DNA of 64,000 nucleotides from BOG-908 sp964247675 (GTDB taxonomy: Bacteria > Pseudomonadota > Alphaproteobacteria > Acetobacterales > Acetobacteraceae), in NCBI GenBank assembly GCA_964247675.1, contig CAXTVW010000005.1, positions 1-64,000 on the forward strand, in the 5' to 3' direction. Below the pieces are notes generated by a model. It was given only the letters and a program-made list of their open reading frames with translations, had not been told where the DNA came from and did not search any database. Shown piece after piece: positions 44,631 through 52,451 of the stretch (positions within the stretch are counted from its first letter, which is position 1; each line of letters opens with the position of its first letter). Both the position numbers and the translations under genes were made by a program.

Positions 44631-45998
44631 CTACGCCCCCGCCACGCGCTCACGGCCAACAAGGACGAAAGCGCTAAGTCCCGCCAGCAGGCAAAGCAAC
44701 GCGCCGACCCAGGCCGCGACCTGGAAGCCGGCGAGCAGCGCCGCGCCGGGAGCGGCCAGCACCGAGCCCAGCAGGGCGGTGGCGGCGAGTCCGCCGGTCC
44801 GCGCGACAGCGCTGTTGAAGCCCGATGCCGCGCCGGTATGGCGGCCGTCCACGGCGCCCAGCACCGCCGTGGTGAGCGGCGCCACCGCCCCGCTCAGGCC
44901 GGTGGCGATCAGCAGCAGCGCGGGCAGCACCTGCGTCCAATACGCGCCTTGCACGCTGCTATGCGCCAGCAGGGCGAAGCCGGCGGCCATGATGACGGGA
45001 CCCACCGTCAGGGGAAGGCGTGGCCCGATGCGGCCGGCGAGCGCGCCCATGGCTGGCGAGAAGGCGGCGATCAGCAGCGGAAGCGGGAGCAGCGCCGCGC
45101 CGGCTTGCGTGCCCGAGTAGCCGGCAGCCTCGATGAGCAGGTAAGGCAAGAGCACGAACAGGCCGCCGAGCGCGCCGTAGAGCAGCAGGGTCAGGACGGT
45201 GAGACCGGCGAACGTCCTGGAGCCGAACAGGGCAGGCGGCGCCATGGCGCGCTCTCCCATCCTGCGTTCCACCGCGACGAAGCCGGCCATCAGGACCGCC
45301 GCCGCCATTGCCGCCGCCACGGCCGCCGCCGTCCAGCCGGCAGGCCCCGAGCCCACCGTCAGTGCCCAGGTGGCCGCACCCAGGCCCGCCGTGGCGAGCA
45401 GCCCACCCCAGACATCCAGCGGGTGATCGCGTCCGTCGGTATCGGCGGGCAGGCAGCGCCAGGCGAGGAGCACCGCGCCAAGCGCCAGCGGCAAGTTGAT
45501 GAGGAAGATCGCCCGCCACCCGACCGTGTCGATCAGCCAGCCGCCCAGCACCGGTCCGAGCGCACCCATGGCGGCGCCGGTGGATGCCCAGATGCCGATC
45601 GCCCGGCCCTTGCGCACGCCGCTGAACGTGGCGCCCAGGATGGCAAGGCTGTTCGGCAGCAGCAAAGCCGCTCCCACGCCCTGGAGGGTCCGGCCGGCGA
45701 GGAGGCCAGCGAGGCTGGGAGCGCGGCTGCAGGCCAGCGAGGCGGCCGCGAACAGGATCGTGCCCGCTATCAGCATGCGGCGGCGCCCGTAACGGTCACC
45801 CGCGGCGCCGCCCAGCAGCAGCAGCGCGCTGAGCGGCAGCAGATAGGCGTTCACCACCCATTGCAGCGCGCCGGCACCGGCCTGCACGTCACGCCCGATC
45901 GCGGGCAGGCCGACATTGACCACCGAGCCGTCCACGAACGCCAGGCTGGATGCGAGGATGCACGCCGCAAGCACCAGGCGCGCTTGCGGTTCAGGCAC
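44631..45998 (-). CDS. MFS multidrug-type exporter, DHA2-like
   Basis: About 455 residues from a GTG at 45998, chosen because upstream codons merely translate the palindromic repeat and homology begins at LVLAACILASSLAFVDGSVV. About 13-14 hydrophobic segments are seen. The family motif GDRYGRRRMLIAG follows helix 2, and LQGVGAALLLPNSLAI marks the DHA12/14 type. It is likely a proton-driven drug exporter. Repeat arms lie on both sides of the gene. Confidence 0.85.
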   Translation of the reverse strand: MPEPQARLVLAACILASSLAFVDGSVVNVGLPAIGRDVQAGAGALQWVVNAYLLPLSALLLLGGAAGDRYGRRRMLIAGTILFAAASLACSRAPSLAGLLAGRTLQGVGAALLLPNSLAILGATFSGVRKGRAIGIWASTGAAMGALGPVLGGWLIDTVGWRAIFLINLPLALGAVLLAWRCLPADTDGRDHPLDVWGGLLATAGLGAATWALTVGSGPAGWTAAAVAAAMAAAVLMAGFVAVERRMGERAMAPPALFGSRTFAGLTVLTLLLYGALGGLFVLLPYLLIEAAGYSGTQAGAALLPLPLLIAAFSPAMGALAGRIGPRLPLTVGPVIMAAGFALLAHSSVQGAYWTQVLPALLLIATGLSGAVAPLTTAVLGAVDGRHTGAASGFNSAVARTGGLAATALLGSVLAAPGAALLAGFQVAAWVGALLCLLAGLSAFVLVGRERVAGA

Positions 45999-46092
45999 GC
46001 GGGGACTTGCCCGCTTCCGGCGCGGCTGTGATGGCGGACTCCTGATTGTGGACTGGTGGCCGTTCTGGACCGTGTTTGGGCTTGGACCTGCG

Positions 46093-46146
46093 TGAGGAAG
46101 GAAGGCCTTCTTTTTTGGAAGAAAGAAGCAAAAAACTTTTGTTTCC
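46093..46146. repeat. T-tract palindromic repeat, left arm only
   Basis: Left arm AAGGCCTTCTTTTTTGG then AAGAAAGAAG and CAAAAAACTTTTG, a slightly diverged member of the family. It lies upstream of the MFS gene, between it and the small gene at 46212. Confidence 0.75.
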
Positions 46147-46211
46147 TGCGCGGGCTTGGCAGCCTTGGTATGTCCGGATGCAGCCGGCTGCTGCATGGGC
46201 GGGGCGATCGC

Positions 46212-46544
46212 TCATGCGATTCCTTTGCCTGGCGCGAGGCCCTTATACCAGGCGGCGTATGGCGTGTTTATCACCATGCGCCGGTTGTAATCGGGGGCGT
46301 CCGCGTCCCACCACACCGGCCCGCGCTCGCCCAGCGCACGCTTCGCGGCGTCCACCCGGGCGCGTGCCACCGCAGTCGCTCCTGGCTCGCCTTTCGCCTC
46401 GCGCACCGCCCGGCGCGCGGCCATCAGCTCGTGCACCAGCGCGCCGCGGAGCTCCGGGGAAAGCGCCGGGTTAGCCAGGCGCCACAGCCGCCCGCGCACG
46501 ACGAAGTAGCGGCCGTCCGGCGTGCGCGGGTGCTCCTCAGCCAC
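46212..46544 (-). CDS. Conserved small hypothetical protein
   Basis: 110 residues from ATG 46544. The pattern PDGRYFVVRGRLWRLANPAL then LMAARRAVREAKG is familiar from short soluble proteins of alphaproteobacteria without a known role. C-terminal WWDADAPDYNRRMVINTPYA completes it. No membrane or signal segment. It is upstream of the MFS gene in the same direction. Confidence 0.7.
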   Translation of the reverse strand: MAEEHPRTPDGRYFVVRGRLWRLANPALSPELRGALVHELMAARRAVREAKGEPGATAVARARVDAAKRALGERGPVWWDADAPDYNRRMVINTPYAAWYKGLAPGKGIA

Positions 46545-46715
46545 TCAGCGATAGCCAGGACCGGCTGGCGTTTGTCTGGTCTGCACACGCGTCTCCGGCA
46601 ACCGCCTGAACTGCACGCCAATCGCACTTTGCCAAGGGAAACTTAAACTGATGCGCGGCTTCTGCCGCCACGCCGGTGGAGCGCGTTATCCGGGTCCCCT
46701 CCAAAGGAGACTTCC

Positions 46716-47213
46716 ATGAGCGGCACGACAAAGACCACCGAAATCTATCTGACCGGCCTGCGCAACCAGCACGCCGTGGAGACGCAGGCGATCGGCACCA
46801 TACAGAACCAGCTACCCCGCATGAAGGCCTATCCGGACCTGCACGCACAGATGCAGGCGGACCACGAGCGCTCCACCCAGCAGGCTGCGCGGCTGGACAG
46901 CCTGCTTGCCAGGCACGGCAGCAAGGCGTCTTTGGCCAAGGAAGCGGTAACCGGAACAGTGGCGACGGTAGCCGGCTTCGCGCATGCCTTTGCCTCCGAC
47001 GAGGTGCTGAAGGACGTGCTCGCCGCGGTCGGGTTCAAGGCCTACGAGATCGGCTCCTACAAGGTGCTGATCACCCTCGCACAGGCAGCCGGCGCCAACG
47101 ATGACGTCTCCGTCCTCGAGCAGTCGATGAAGGAGGAGCAGGAGATGGGCGACTGGCTCGGCAGCCACATCCCCAGCTTCGTGACCACCTATCTCGGCCA
47201 GCAGGCCGCCTGA
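46716..47213 (+). CDS. DUF892 ferritin-like protein (YciE/YciF type)
   Basis: 165 residues from ATG 46716 with AAAGGAG upstream. Four-helix pattern with paired acidic/His residues: LRNQHAVETQAI, HAQMQADHERSTQQ, KAYEIGSYKVLI and LEQSMKEEQEMGDWL, the likely di-iron ligands. Members are stress-induced small ferritin-like proteins. Full length. Confidence 0.88.
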   Translation: MSGTTKTTEIYLTGLRNQHAVETQAIGTIQNQLPRMKAYPDLHAQMQADHERSTQQAARLDSLLARHGSKASLAKEAVTGTVATVAGFAHAFASDEVLKDVLAAVGFKAYEIGSYKVLITLAQAAGANDDVSVLEQSMKEEQEMGDWLGSHIPSFVTTYLGQQAA

Positions 47214-47273
47214 CCTCCGGCGGCCGGACGCCGTGCTGTGGGCATCCGGCCGCCTTCTCTGTAAGCTGCGCCG

Positions 47274-47579
47274 ATGTCCGACGATGCCCCCCTGCGCGCG
47301 CACCACGACATGGGCGGCATCCCGCGCTTCCTCTGCGAACCCGTAGGCAAGGCCAGCCACGCGCTGACCGAGTTCGACCGGACTGTGGATGCGATACGCG
47401 GCATACTCGGCGCCAAGGGCATCATGAGCGTGGACGAGCTGCGCCGGAACATCGAGGCCATCCCCGAAGCCGACTACCACGCGCTCAGCTACTACGAGCG
47501 CTGGCTGCGCGCGATCACCGCCTATTTGTTGAACGCCGGCGTGATCACCGAAGCCGAGCTGGCTGCCGCGTTGCCATGA
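47274..47579 (+). CDS. Nitrile hydratase beta-subunit N-terminal-type protein
   Basis: 101 residues. HDMGGIPRF near the start and FDRTVDAIRGILGAKG with YYERWLRAITAYLLNAGVIT match the N-terminal half of nitrile hydratase beta. The C-terminal half is a separate downstream gene with a 4-base overlap (47576-47579). Such division is known in toyocamycin nitrile hydratase and thiocyanate hydrolase. Part of a three-gene coupled operon. Confidence 0.82.
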   Translation: MSDDAPLRAHHDMGGIPRFLCEPVGKASHALTEFDRTVDAIRGILGAKGIMSVDELRRNIEAIPEADYHALSYYERWLRAITAYLLNAGVITEAELAAALP

Positions 47580-47851
47580 TAGCGCCTGGTACGAGGATAT
47601 TCGTGCAGGACCGCTGGCCGGAGGCGAACGGCCCTGTGCACATCAGGACGCCGCATTACCTCCGCGGCCAGCCGGGTACCGTGCTCCGCCATCTGGGCGA
47701 CTTCCCCAATCCCGAGGACCTCGCCTTTGCCCGCCCGGCGCCCCGTCGCGCGCTCTACCACGTGCTGTTCGACGGCCGTGCCGTCTGGCCTGACGCCACC
47801 GCGGACGAACTCGTCGTGGAGCTGTTCGAGCACTGGCTGGACCCGGCATGA
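47576..47851 (+). CDS. Nitrile hydratase beta-subunit C-terminal (SH3-like) protein
   Basis: 91 residues starting MIAPGTRIFVQDRWPEANG, with HIRTPHYLRGQPGTVLRHLG and YHVLFDGRAVWP, the SH3-like barrel that follows the helical part of nitrile hydratase beta. It overlaps both neighbours by 4 bases, so the three subunits are made in fixed ratio. Confidence 0.85.
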   Translation: MIAPGTRIFVQDRWPEANGPVHIRTPHYLRGQPGTVLRHLGDFPNPEDLAFARPAPRRALYHVLFDGRAVWPDATADELVVELFEHWLDPA

Positions 47852-48429
47852 GCCTGCCGGAGACGGAACCCGCCACGCTGCTGGCGGCGCTGTCCGCGGT
47901 ACTGGCCCGGCGCGGCATCGCCACCGCGGCCGAGATCGCCGCGCGCATACGTAGCACGGATGAAGCCAGCCCTGCCCAGGGCGCCCGCATGGTGGCGCGC
48001 GCCTGGACCGACCCTGCCTATCGCGCGCTCATGCTCGCCGACGGCGCCGCGGCGGCCGAAGCCGAAGGCATACCCATGCGCGGCATGCCTCCGCTCGGCG
48101 TGCTGGAGAATGCGCCAGGGCTGCATCACCTGATCGTCTGCACCCTGTGCAGTTGCTACCCGCGCGCCGTCCTCGGCTATCCGCCGACCTGGTATAAATC
48201 GGCAGCCTACCGCGCGCGCGCCGTGCGCGACCCCGCCGGCGTGCTGGCCGAATGGAACACGACGTTGCCGCCAGGCACCAGGATACGCGTGCTGGACAGC
48301 ACGGCGGATTACCGCTGGATGGTGCTGCCGCTGCGGCCGGCCGGGACGGAAGGCTGGGAGCCGGCGCGGCTCGCGGGGATCGTGACGGAGGGCGACATGA
48401 TCGGGGTTAGCGTGCCGGGAGTGACGTAG
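47848..48429 (+). CDS. Nitrile hydratase alpha-type catalytic subunit
   Basis: 193 residues. The metal claw is VCTLCSCYPR with Cys98, Cys101 and Cys103; Thr between the first cysteines is the cobalt-type version. It is followed by YPPTWYKSAAYRARAVRDP, a family hallmark. The cysteines would be oxidised to sulfinic/sulfenic acids and bind low-spin cobalt. The natural substrate may be a nitrile or a small compound such as thiocyanate. No activator gene is seen nearby. Confidence 0.88.
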   Translation: MSLPETEPATLLAALSAVLARRGIATAAEIAARIRSTDEASPAQGARMVARAWTDPAYRALMLADGAAAAEAEGIPMRGMPPLGVLENAPGLHHLIVCTLCSCYPRAVLGYPPTWYKSAAYRARAVRDPAGVLAEWNTTLPPGTRIRVLDSTADYRWMVLPLRPAGTEGWEPARLAGIVTEGDMIGVSVPGVT

Positions 48430-48560
48430 GAAAAAGAAGCAAAAAGCTTTTGCTCCTGCGCATCTGCACCAGCCGGGTGCGCCAGGAAACGCCAAAGCAT
48501 CGGTAACGTCGTGGAAGCAAAAGTTTTTTGCTTCTTTTTTTCAAAAAAGAAGGCCTTGCT
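48428..48560. repeat. T-tract palindromic repeat, left arm shortened
   Basis: The left arm lacks the GGCCTTC part and starts directly at the nitrile hydratase stop (AAAAAGAAGCAAAAAGC). The spacer has GCATCTGCACCAGCCGGGTG, close to that at 53660-53680. The right arm is complete and ends 2 bases before the ATG of the next gene. Confidence 0.8.
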
Positions 48561-48562
48561 TG

Positions 48563-49744
48563 ATGCCCAGTTTCGACCCAGCGCGCCTAGCCCGCATCAC
48601 CACCTGGATGGACGCGTGGATCGCCTCCGGCCGCCTGGCCGGCATGTCCGTCCTGGTCCACCGCCACGGCGAGACGGCTTACCACCACTGCGCCGGCCAC
48701 GCGGACCGCGAACGCGGCCTGGCCATGGCGCCGGACACCGTGGTGCGCATCTACTCCATGACCAAGCCGCTGACTTCGGTGGCGCTGATGATGCTCTACG
48801 AGGAAGGCCGCTTCCAGCTCGACGACCCGATCGCCCGCATCCTGCCCTGCTTCGCCGACATGCACGTCTATGCCGGCGAGGGCCGCGATCCGGTTCCCGC
48901 CGAGCGGCAGATCACGTACCGCGACCTGCTCACCCACACCTCGGGCCTCACCTACGGCTTCATGCAGGCCACACCGGTGGACGCGATGTACCGCGAGGCC
49001 GGCGTGGACTTCCAGACCTCGCCGCTTTCACTCGCCGAAGTGGTGGAAAAGGCGGCCACGATGCCGCTGCTCGCCCAGCCCGGCACACGGTGGAACTACA
49101 GCATAGGCACCGACGTCGCCGGCCACCTCGTGGCGCTGCACAGCGGACAGCCGTTCGAAACGTTCCTGACCGAGCGCGTGCTGCAGCCGCTCGGGATGAC
49201 CGACACCGGGTTCCAGGTGACCGAAGCCCAGCGCCCGCGCTTTGCCGCCAATTACGGCCGCGGCGAGGACGGCCGCGCCAAGCTTTCCGACGACCCTGCC
49301 ACCAGCATCTTCCTCAACCCGCGCCTGGCCTCCGGCGGCGGCGGCCTGGTCGGCACCGCGCCGGATTACCTGCGCTTCTGCCGCTTCCTGCTCGGCCGCG
49401 GCGAACTGGAAGGCACCCGCCTGCTCGGCCGCAAGACGCTGGCGCTGATGATGAGCAACCACCTCGACGGCGATATGGCCGCGATGGGCCAGGCGCGCTT
49501 TAGCGAGAGCACCTACACCGGCATCGGCTTCGGCCTGGGCTTCTCGGTGATGCTCGATCCGGCGCGCGCGCAGATCGTGGGCACGCCTGGCGAATGCGCC
49601 TGGGGCGGGGCGGCGAGCACGGCGTTCTGGGTGGATCCGGTCGAGGATCTGGCCGTGGTGTTTTTCACACAGCTTTCGCCTTCCAGCACGTATCCTGTTC
49701 GGCGGGAGTTGCGTGTGCTGACTTATGCGGCTTTGGTGGATTGA
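48563..49744 (+). CDS. Serine beta-lactamase-like hydrolase (class C/esterase family)
   Basis: 393 residues from ATG 48563. The SxxK motif is SMTK at 65-68; a tyrosine motif is in TWKYS-equivalent GTRWNYSIGTD. A third motif in CAWGGAAST stands for the KTG/HTG-type triad. No signal peptide was seen, which favours a cytoplasmic esterase over a drug-resistance enzyme. The start lies directly after a palindromic repeat. Confidence 0.85.
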   Translation: MPSFDPARLARITTWMDAWIASGRLAGMSVLVHRHGETAYHHCAGHADRERGLAMAPDTVVRIYSMTKPLTSVALMMLYEEGRFQLDDPIARILPCFADMHVYAGEGRDPVPAERQITYRDLLTHTSGLTYGFMQATPVDAMYREAGVDFQTSPLSLAEVVEKAATMPLLAQPGTRWNYSIGTDVAGHLVALHSGQPFETFLTERVLQPLGMTDTGFQVTEAQRPRFAANYGRGEDGRAKLSDDPATSIFLNPRLASGGGGLVGTAPDYLRFCRFLLGRGELEGTRLLGRKTLALMMSNHLDGDMAAMGQARFSESTYTGIGFGLGFSVMLDPARAQIVGTPGECAWGGAASTAFWVDPVEDLAVVFFTQLSPSSTYPVRRELRVLTYAALVD

Positions 49745-49752
49745 ATCGTTAC

Positions 49753-49888
49753 AGGCAAGCAAGGCCTTCTTTTTTGAAAAAAAGAAGCAAAAAACTTTTA
49801 CTCCGCTGTCGCGCACATGTCCTTCAGCCGCCGACAGGGAGCAAAAGTTTTTTGCTTCTTTTTTTCAAAAAAGAAGGCCTTGCTTCCT
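49753..49888. repeat. T-tract palindromic repeat, complete copy
   Basis: Both arms are complete. The spacer CTGTCGCGCACATGTCCTTC is nearly identical to the copy at 51567-51604. It lies between two convergent genes (the hydrolase and dciA). Confidence 0.85.
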
Positions 49889-49906
49889 TACGTGAGCCGC
49901 TCGATC

Positions 49907-50377
49907 TCACGCACCCCGGATAGCCGCCAGCAGCCGCCCCAGCGCATCCCCCAACTCTCCATCCACCCCGTCCACCCGCTCTGCCGCTATAAGCCGCCGC
50001 GCCGCGATCACGCGTGGCCCGCCAACCACATCCTGCACGAAGCGCAACCGCTCAACCACGCGCCGGCCGGCATGCGTGTTTATACGCTCGATCAGCGTGG
50101 CAGACAGGTGCGTCAATTCCATCGCCACCGGCCCGGAACACGCGATGGTCAGCTGCGTGCCGCTCAGGCGCCGCGGCTCCGTCTCCAGCGCCAGGCGCGG
50201 CCCCACGATCGCCGCCCATTCGCTCATCAGCAGCGCGCCAGCCGGCGATTTCTTCTTGTAGGCCGCCCGCGTCAGCCCGGGCACCAGCTCGGCCAGGCCG
50301 CGCGCTGCGTAGGCGCGGCGCTCGTAATCAGCCTCGGCGAACCGTGCCTTGTTGTCAGAAGCGTCGTCTTTCGTCAT
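49907..50377 (-). CDS. dciA: DciA-like DUF721 protein
   Basis: 156 residues from ATG 50377 with AGGAGC six bases before it. The DUF721 core is MSEWAAIVGPRLALETEPRR then TIACSGPVAMELTHLS and INTHAG. DciA loads the replicative helicase in bacteria without DnaC. The mutY-DUF721 neighbourhood is typical of alphaproteobacteria. Its start codon shares two bases with the mutY start on the other strand. Confidence 0.85.
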   Translation of the reverse strand: MTKDDASDNKARFAEADYERRAYAARGLAELVPGLTRAAYKKKSPAGALLMSEWAAIVGPRLALETEPRRLSGTQLTIACSGPVAMELTHLSATLIERINTHAGRRVVERLRFVQDVVGGPRVIAARRLIAAERVDGVDGELGDALGRLLAAIRGA

Positions 50378-51452
50378 GCACGCTCCTGCCATGCCGCATC
50401 CGGACCCCGCAGCACTTCTCGCCTGGTACGACCGCCACCGCCGCACCATGCCCTGGCGCGCGCTTCCTGGCGAGGCACCGGACCCGTACCGCGTCTGGCT
50501 CAGCGAGATCATGCTGCAGCAGACGACGGTGGCCGCCGTCATCGGCTACTTCAACCGCTTTGTCGCGCGCTTTCCCACGGTGTTCGCCCTCGCCGAAGCA
50601 CCGTCGGACGACGTGATGTCCGCCTGGGCCGGCCTCGGCTATTACGCCCGTGCCCGCAACCTGCACGCCTGCGCCAAGGCGGTGGCCGCATCCGGCGGCG
50701 ATTTCCCACGCACCGTGGAAGACCTGTTGGCGTTGCCCGGGATCGGCGCCTACACAGCCCGCGCCGTGGCGGCCATCGCGTTCGGCGTTCCGGTCGTTCC
50801 GGTGGACGCCAACGTGGAACGCGTCACCGCCCGCCTCTACGCCATCGACGCGCCGATGCCGGCCGCCAAGCCCGCCATCGCCGCCGCGGCCGCGCGCCTG
50901 GGCGACCACCCAGCCGCGCAGGCCCGCGCGTCGGACTTTGCGCAATCCCTGTTCGACCTGGGCGCCACGATCTGCACCCAGCGACCCAACTGCCTGCTGT
51001 GCCCGCTGGCGCCTGGCTGCCAGGGACGCGCCGCCGGCGCGCCGGAAACCCTGCCGCGCCGTGCCGCCAAACCGATACGCCCGCTGCGCCACGGCGCGCT
51101 GTTCTGGCTGACGGATGCGCAAGGCCAGGTGCTGCTGCGCCGCCGCCCGCCGCAAGGCCTGCTCGGCGGGATGACGGAACTGCCTGGCACCGAATGGCGC
51201 CCGCTCGCCTGGACGCGAGCCGACGCGAGCCAGGCCGCCCCCATGCCGGCCGTCTGGCAGCACGCGGGCCAGGTGCGCCATGGCTTCACCCATTTCGAAC
51301 TGCACCTGGAGGTGTTCGCCGCCAGCGTTCCCCAGATCGAAGCGACGGGTTTCCTGCGCCCTGCCGAGGCGCTGGCCCAAGAGGCACTGCCCACTGTTAT
51401 GCGTAAGGGCGTGGCGCTGGCGCGCAGCTTCGCGTTGGAGCAGGCGGCATGA
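50376..51452 (+). CDS. mutY: A/G-specific adenine glycosylase MutY
   Basis: 358 residues from ATG 50376 (ATG 50391 is possible). Seen: MPWRALPGEAPDPYRVWLSE, EIMLQQTTV, the helix-hairpin-helix LALPGIGAYTARAVAAIAFG with catalytic Asp in VPVDANVERV, and the iron-sulfur cluster C-x6-C-x2-C-x5-C. The C-terminal NUDIX-like domain recognises 8-oxoguanine. It removes adenine mispaired with 8-oxoG. Confidence 0.95.
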   Translation: MHAPAMPHPDPAALLAWYDRHRRTMPWRALPGEAPDPYRVWLSEIMLQQTTVAAVIGYFNRFVARFPTVFALAEAPSDDVMSAWAGLGYYARARNLHACAKAVAASGGDFPRTVEDLLALPGIGAYTARAVAAIAFGVPVVPVDANVERVTARLYAIDAPMPAAKPAIAAAAARLGDHPAAQARASDFAQSLFDLGATICTQRPNCLLCPLAPGCQGRAAGAPETLPRRAAKPIRPLRHGALFWLTDAQGQVLLRRRPPQGLLGGMTELPGTEWRPLAWTRADASQAAPMPAVWQHAGQVRHGFTHFELHLEVFAASVPQIEATGFLRPAEALAQEALPTVMRKGVALARSFALEQAA

Positions 51453-51512
51453 TCCGGCTCTGCCGTTGGTTGGGCTGGGTAGCAATTTGTCTGCGCGGCG
51501 GTTGTGGGTGGC

Positions 51513-51653
51513 AGGAAGTAAGAAAGGCCTTCTTTTTTGAAAAAAAGAAGCAAAAAACTTTTATTCCTGCTGTCGCGCGCATGTCCTTCAGCCGCCGACA
51601 GGGAGCAGAAGTTTTTTGCTTCTTTTTTTCAAAAAAGAAGGCCTTGCTTACTT
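51513..51653. repeat. T-tract palindromic repeat, complete copy
   Basis: Complete copy between mutY and phhA, which run in the same direction. The spacer is nearly the same as in the 49753 copy, suggesting recent duplication or conversion. Confidence 0.85.
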
Positions 51654-51671
51654 AATCTTTAAGGAAACGCC

Positions 51672-52451
51672 ATGGACCATACCGTCCCGCAGAACTGGCC
51701 CGGCTACACACCGGAGGAGCACGACGTCTGGCGCACCCTGTACGCACGCCAGACCGAGATCCTGCCCGGCCTGGCCTGCGACGCCTTTCTCGACGGCGTC
51801 GAGAAGCTGGACCTGTCCGCCGGCATCCCCGACTTCGAGCGTCTGTCGGAGCGCCTGCACGCACTGACCGGCTGGCGTGTTGTGGCCGTGCCCGGCCTGG
51901 TACCGGACGCCGTGTTCTACGAGCACCTGGCCAACCGGCGCTTTCCCGCCGGCCGCTTCATACGCGGCGCGCACCAGCTGGATTACCTGGAGGAGCCGGA
52001 CGTGTTCCACGACGTGTTCGGCCACGTCCCCATGCTGACGGACCCGATCTTCGCAGATTACATGCAGGCCTACGGCAAAGGCGGCCTGCGCGCGCAGGGG
52101 CTGGGGCGGCTGCACAACCTGGCCCGCCTGTATTGGTACACGGTGGAGTTCGGCCTGCTGCAGACCGAGGCGGGTCTGCGCATCTACGGCGCCGGCATCG
52201 TCTCCTCGGCCACCGAATCCCGTTATGCGCTGGAGGATCCCCGGCCGCACCGCCTGGCGTTCAACCTGCAGCGCGTGATGCGCACGCCGTACAAGATCGA
52301 CGATGTGCAGGCGGTCTATTTCGTCATACCCTCGCTGCAGGCGCTGCTGGACGCGACGGCCAACACCGATTTCGGCCCGGTTTATGACGAACTGGCGCAG
52401 GCCGCCGACATCCCGATCGAAGCCGTGCTGGCCGAAGATGTCGGTGCTTGA
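51672..52451 (+). CDS. phhA: Phenylalanine 4-hydroxylase
   Basis: 259 residues. The pterin-dependent hydroxylase core has FIRGAHQLDYLEEPDVFHDV and FGHVPMLTDPIFADY, with the two iron-binding His in the HDVFGH motif and a Glu further along (WYTVEFGL). The N-terminus VPQNWPGYTPEEHDVWRTLY is typical. It converts phenylalanine to tyrosine. It lacks a regulatory ACT domain, as usual in bacteria. Confidence 0.95.
   Translation: MDHTVPQNWPGYTPEEHDVWRTLYARQTEILPGLACDAFLDGVEKLDLSAGIPDFERLSERLHALTGWRVVAVPGLVPDAVFYEHLANRRFPAGRFIRGAHQLDYLEEPDVFHDVFGHVPMLTDPIFADYMQAYGKGGLRAQGLGRLHNLARLYWYTVEFGLLQTEAGLRIYGAGIVSSATESRYALEDPRPHRLAFNLQRVMRTPYKIDDVQAVYFVIPSLQALLDATANTDFGPVYDELAQAADIPIEAVLAEDVGA

Noticed and set aside
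46056..46646. Frames beginning with peptides such as KVFCFFFSKKKA around the repeats
   Set aside because: Such peptides recur at every repeat copy and come from translating the hairpin arms; they are not protein starts.
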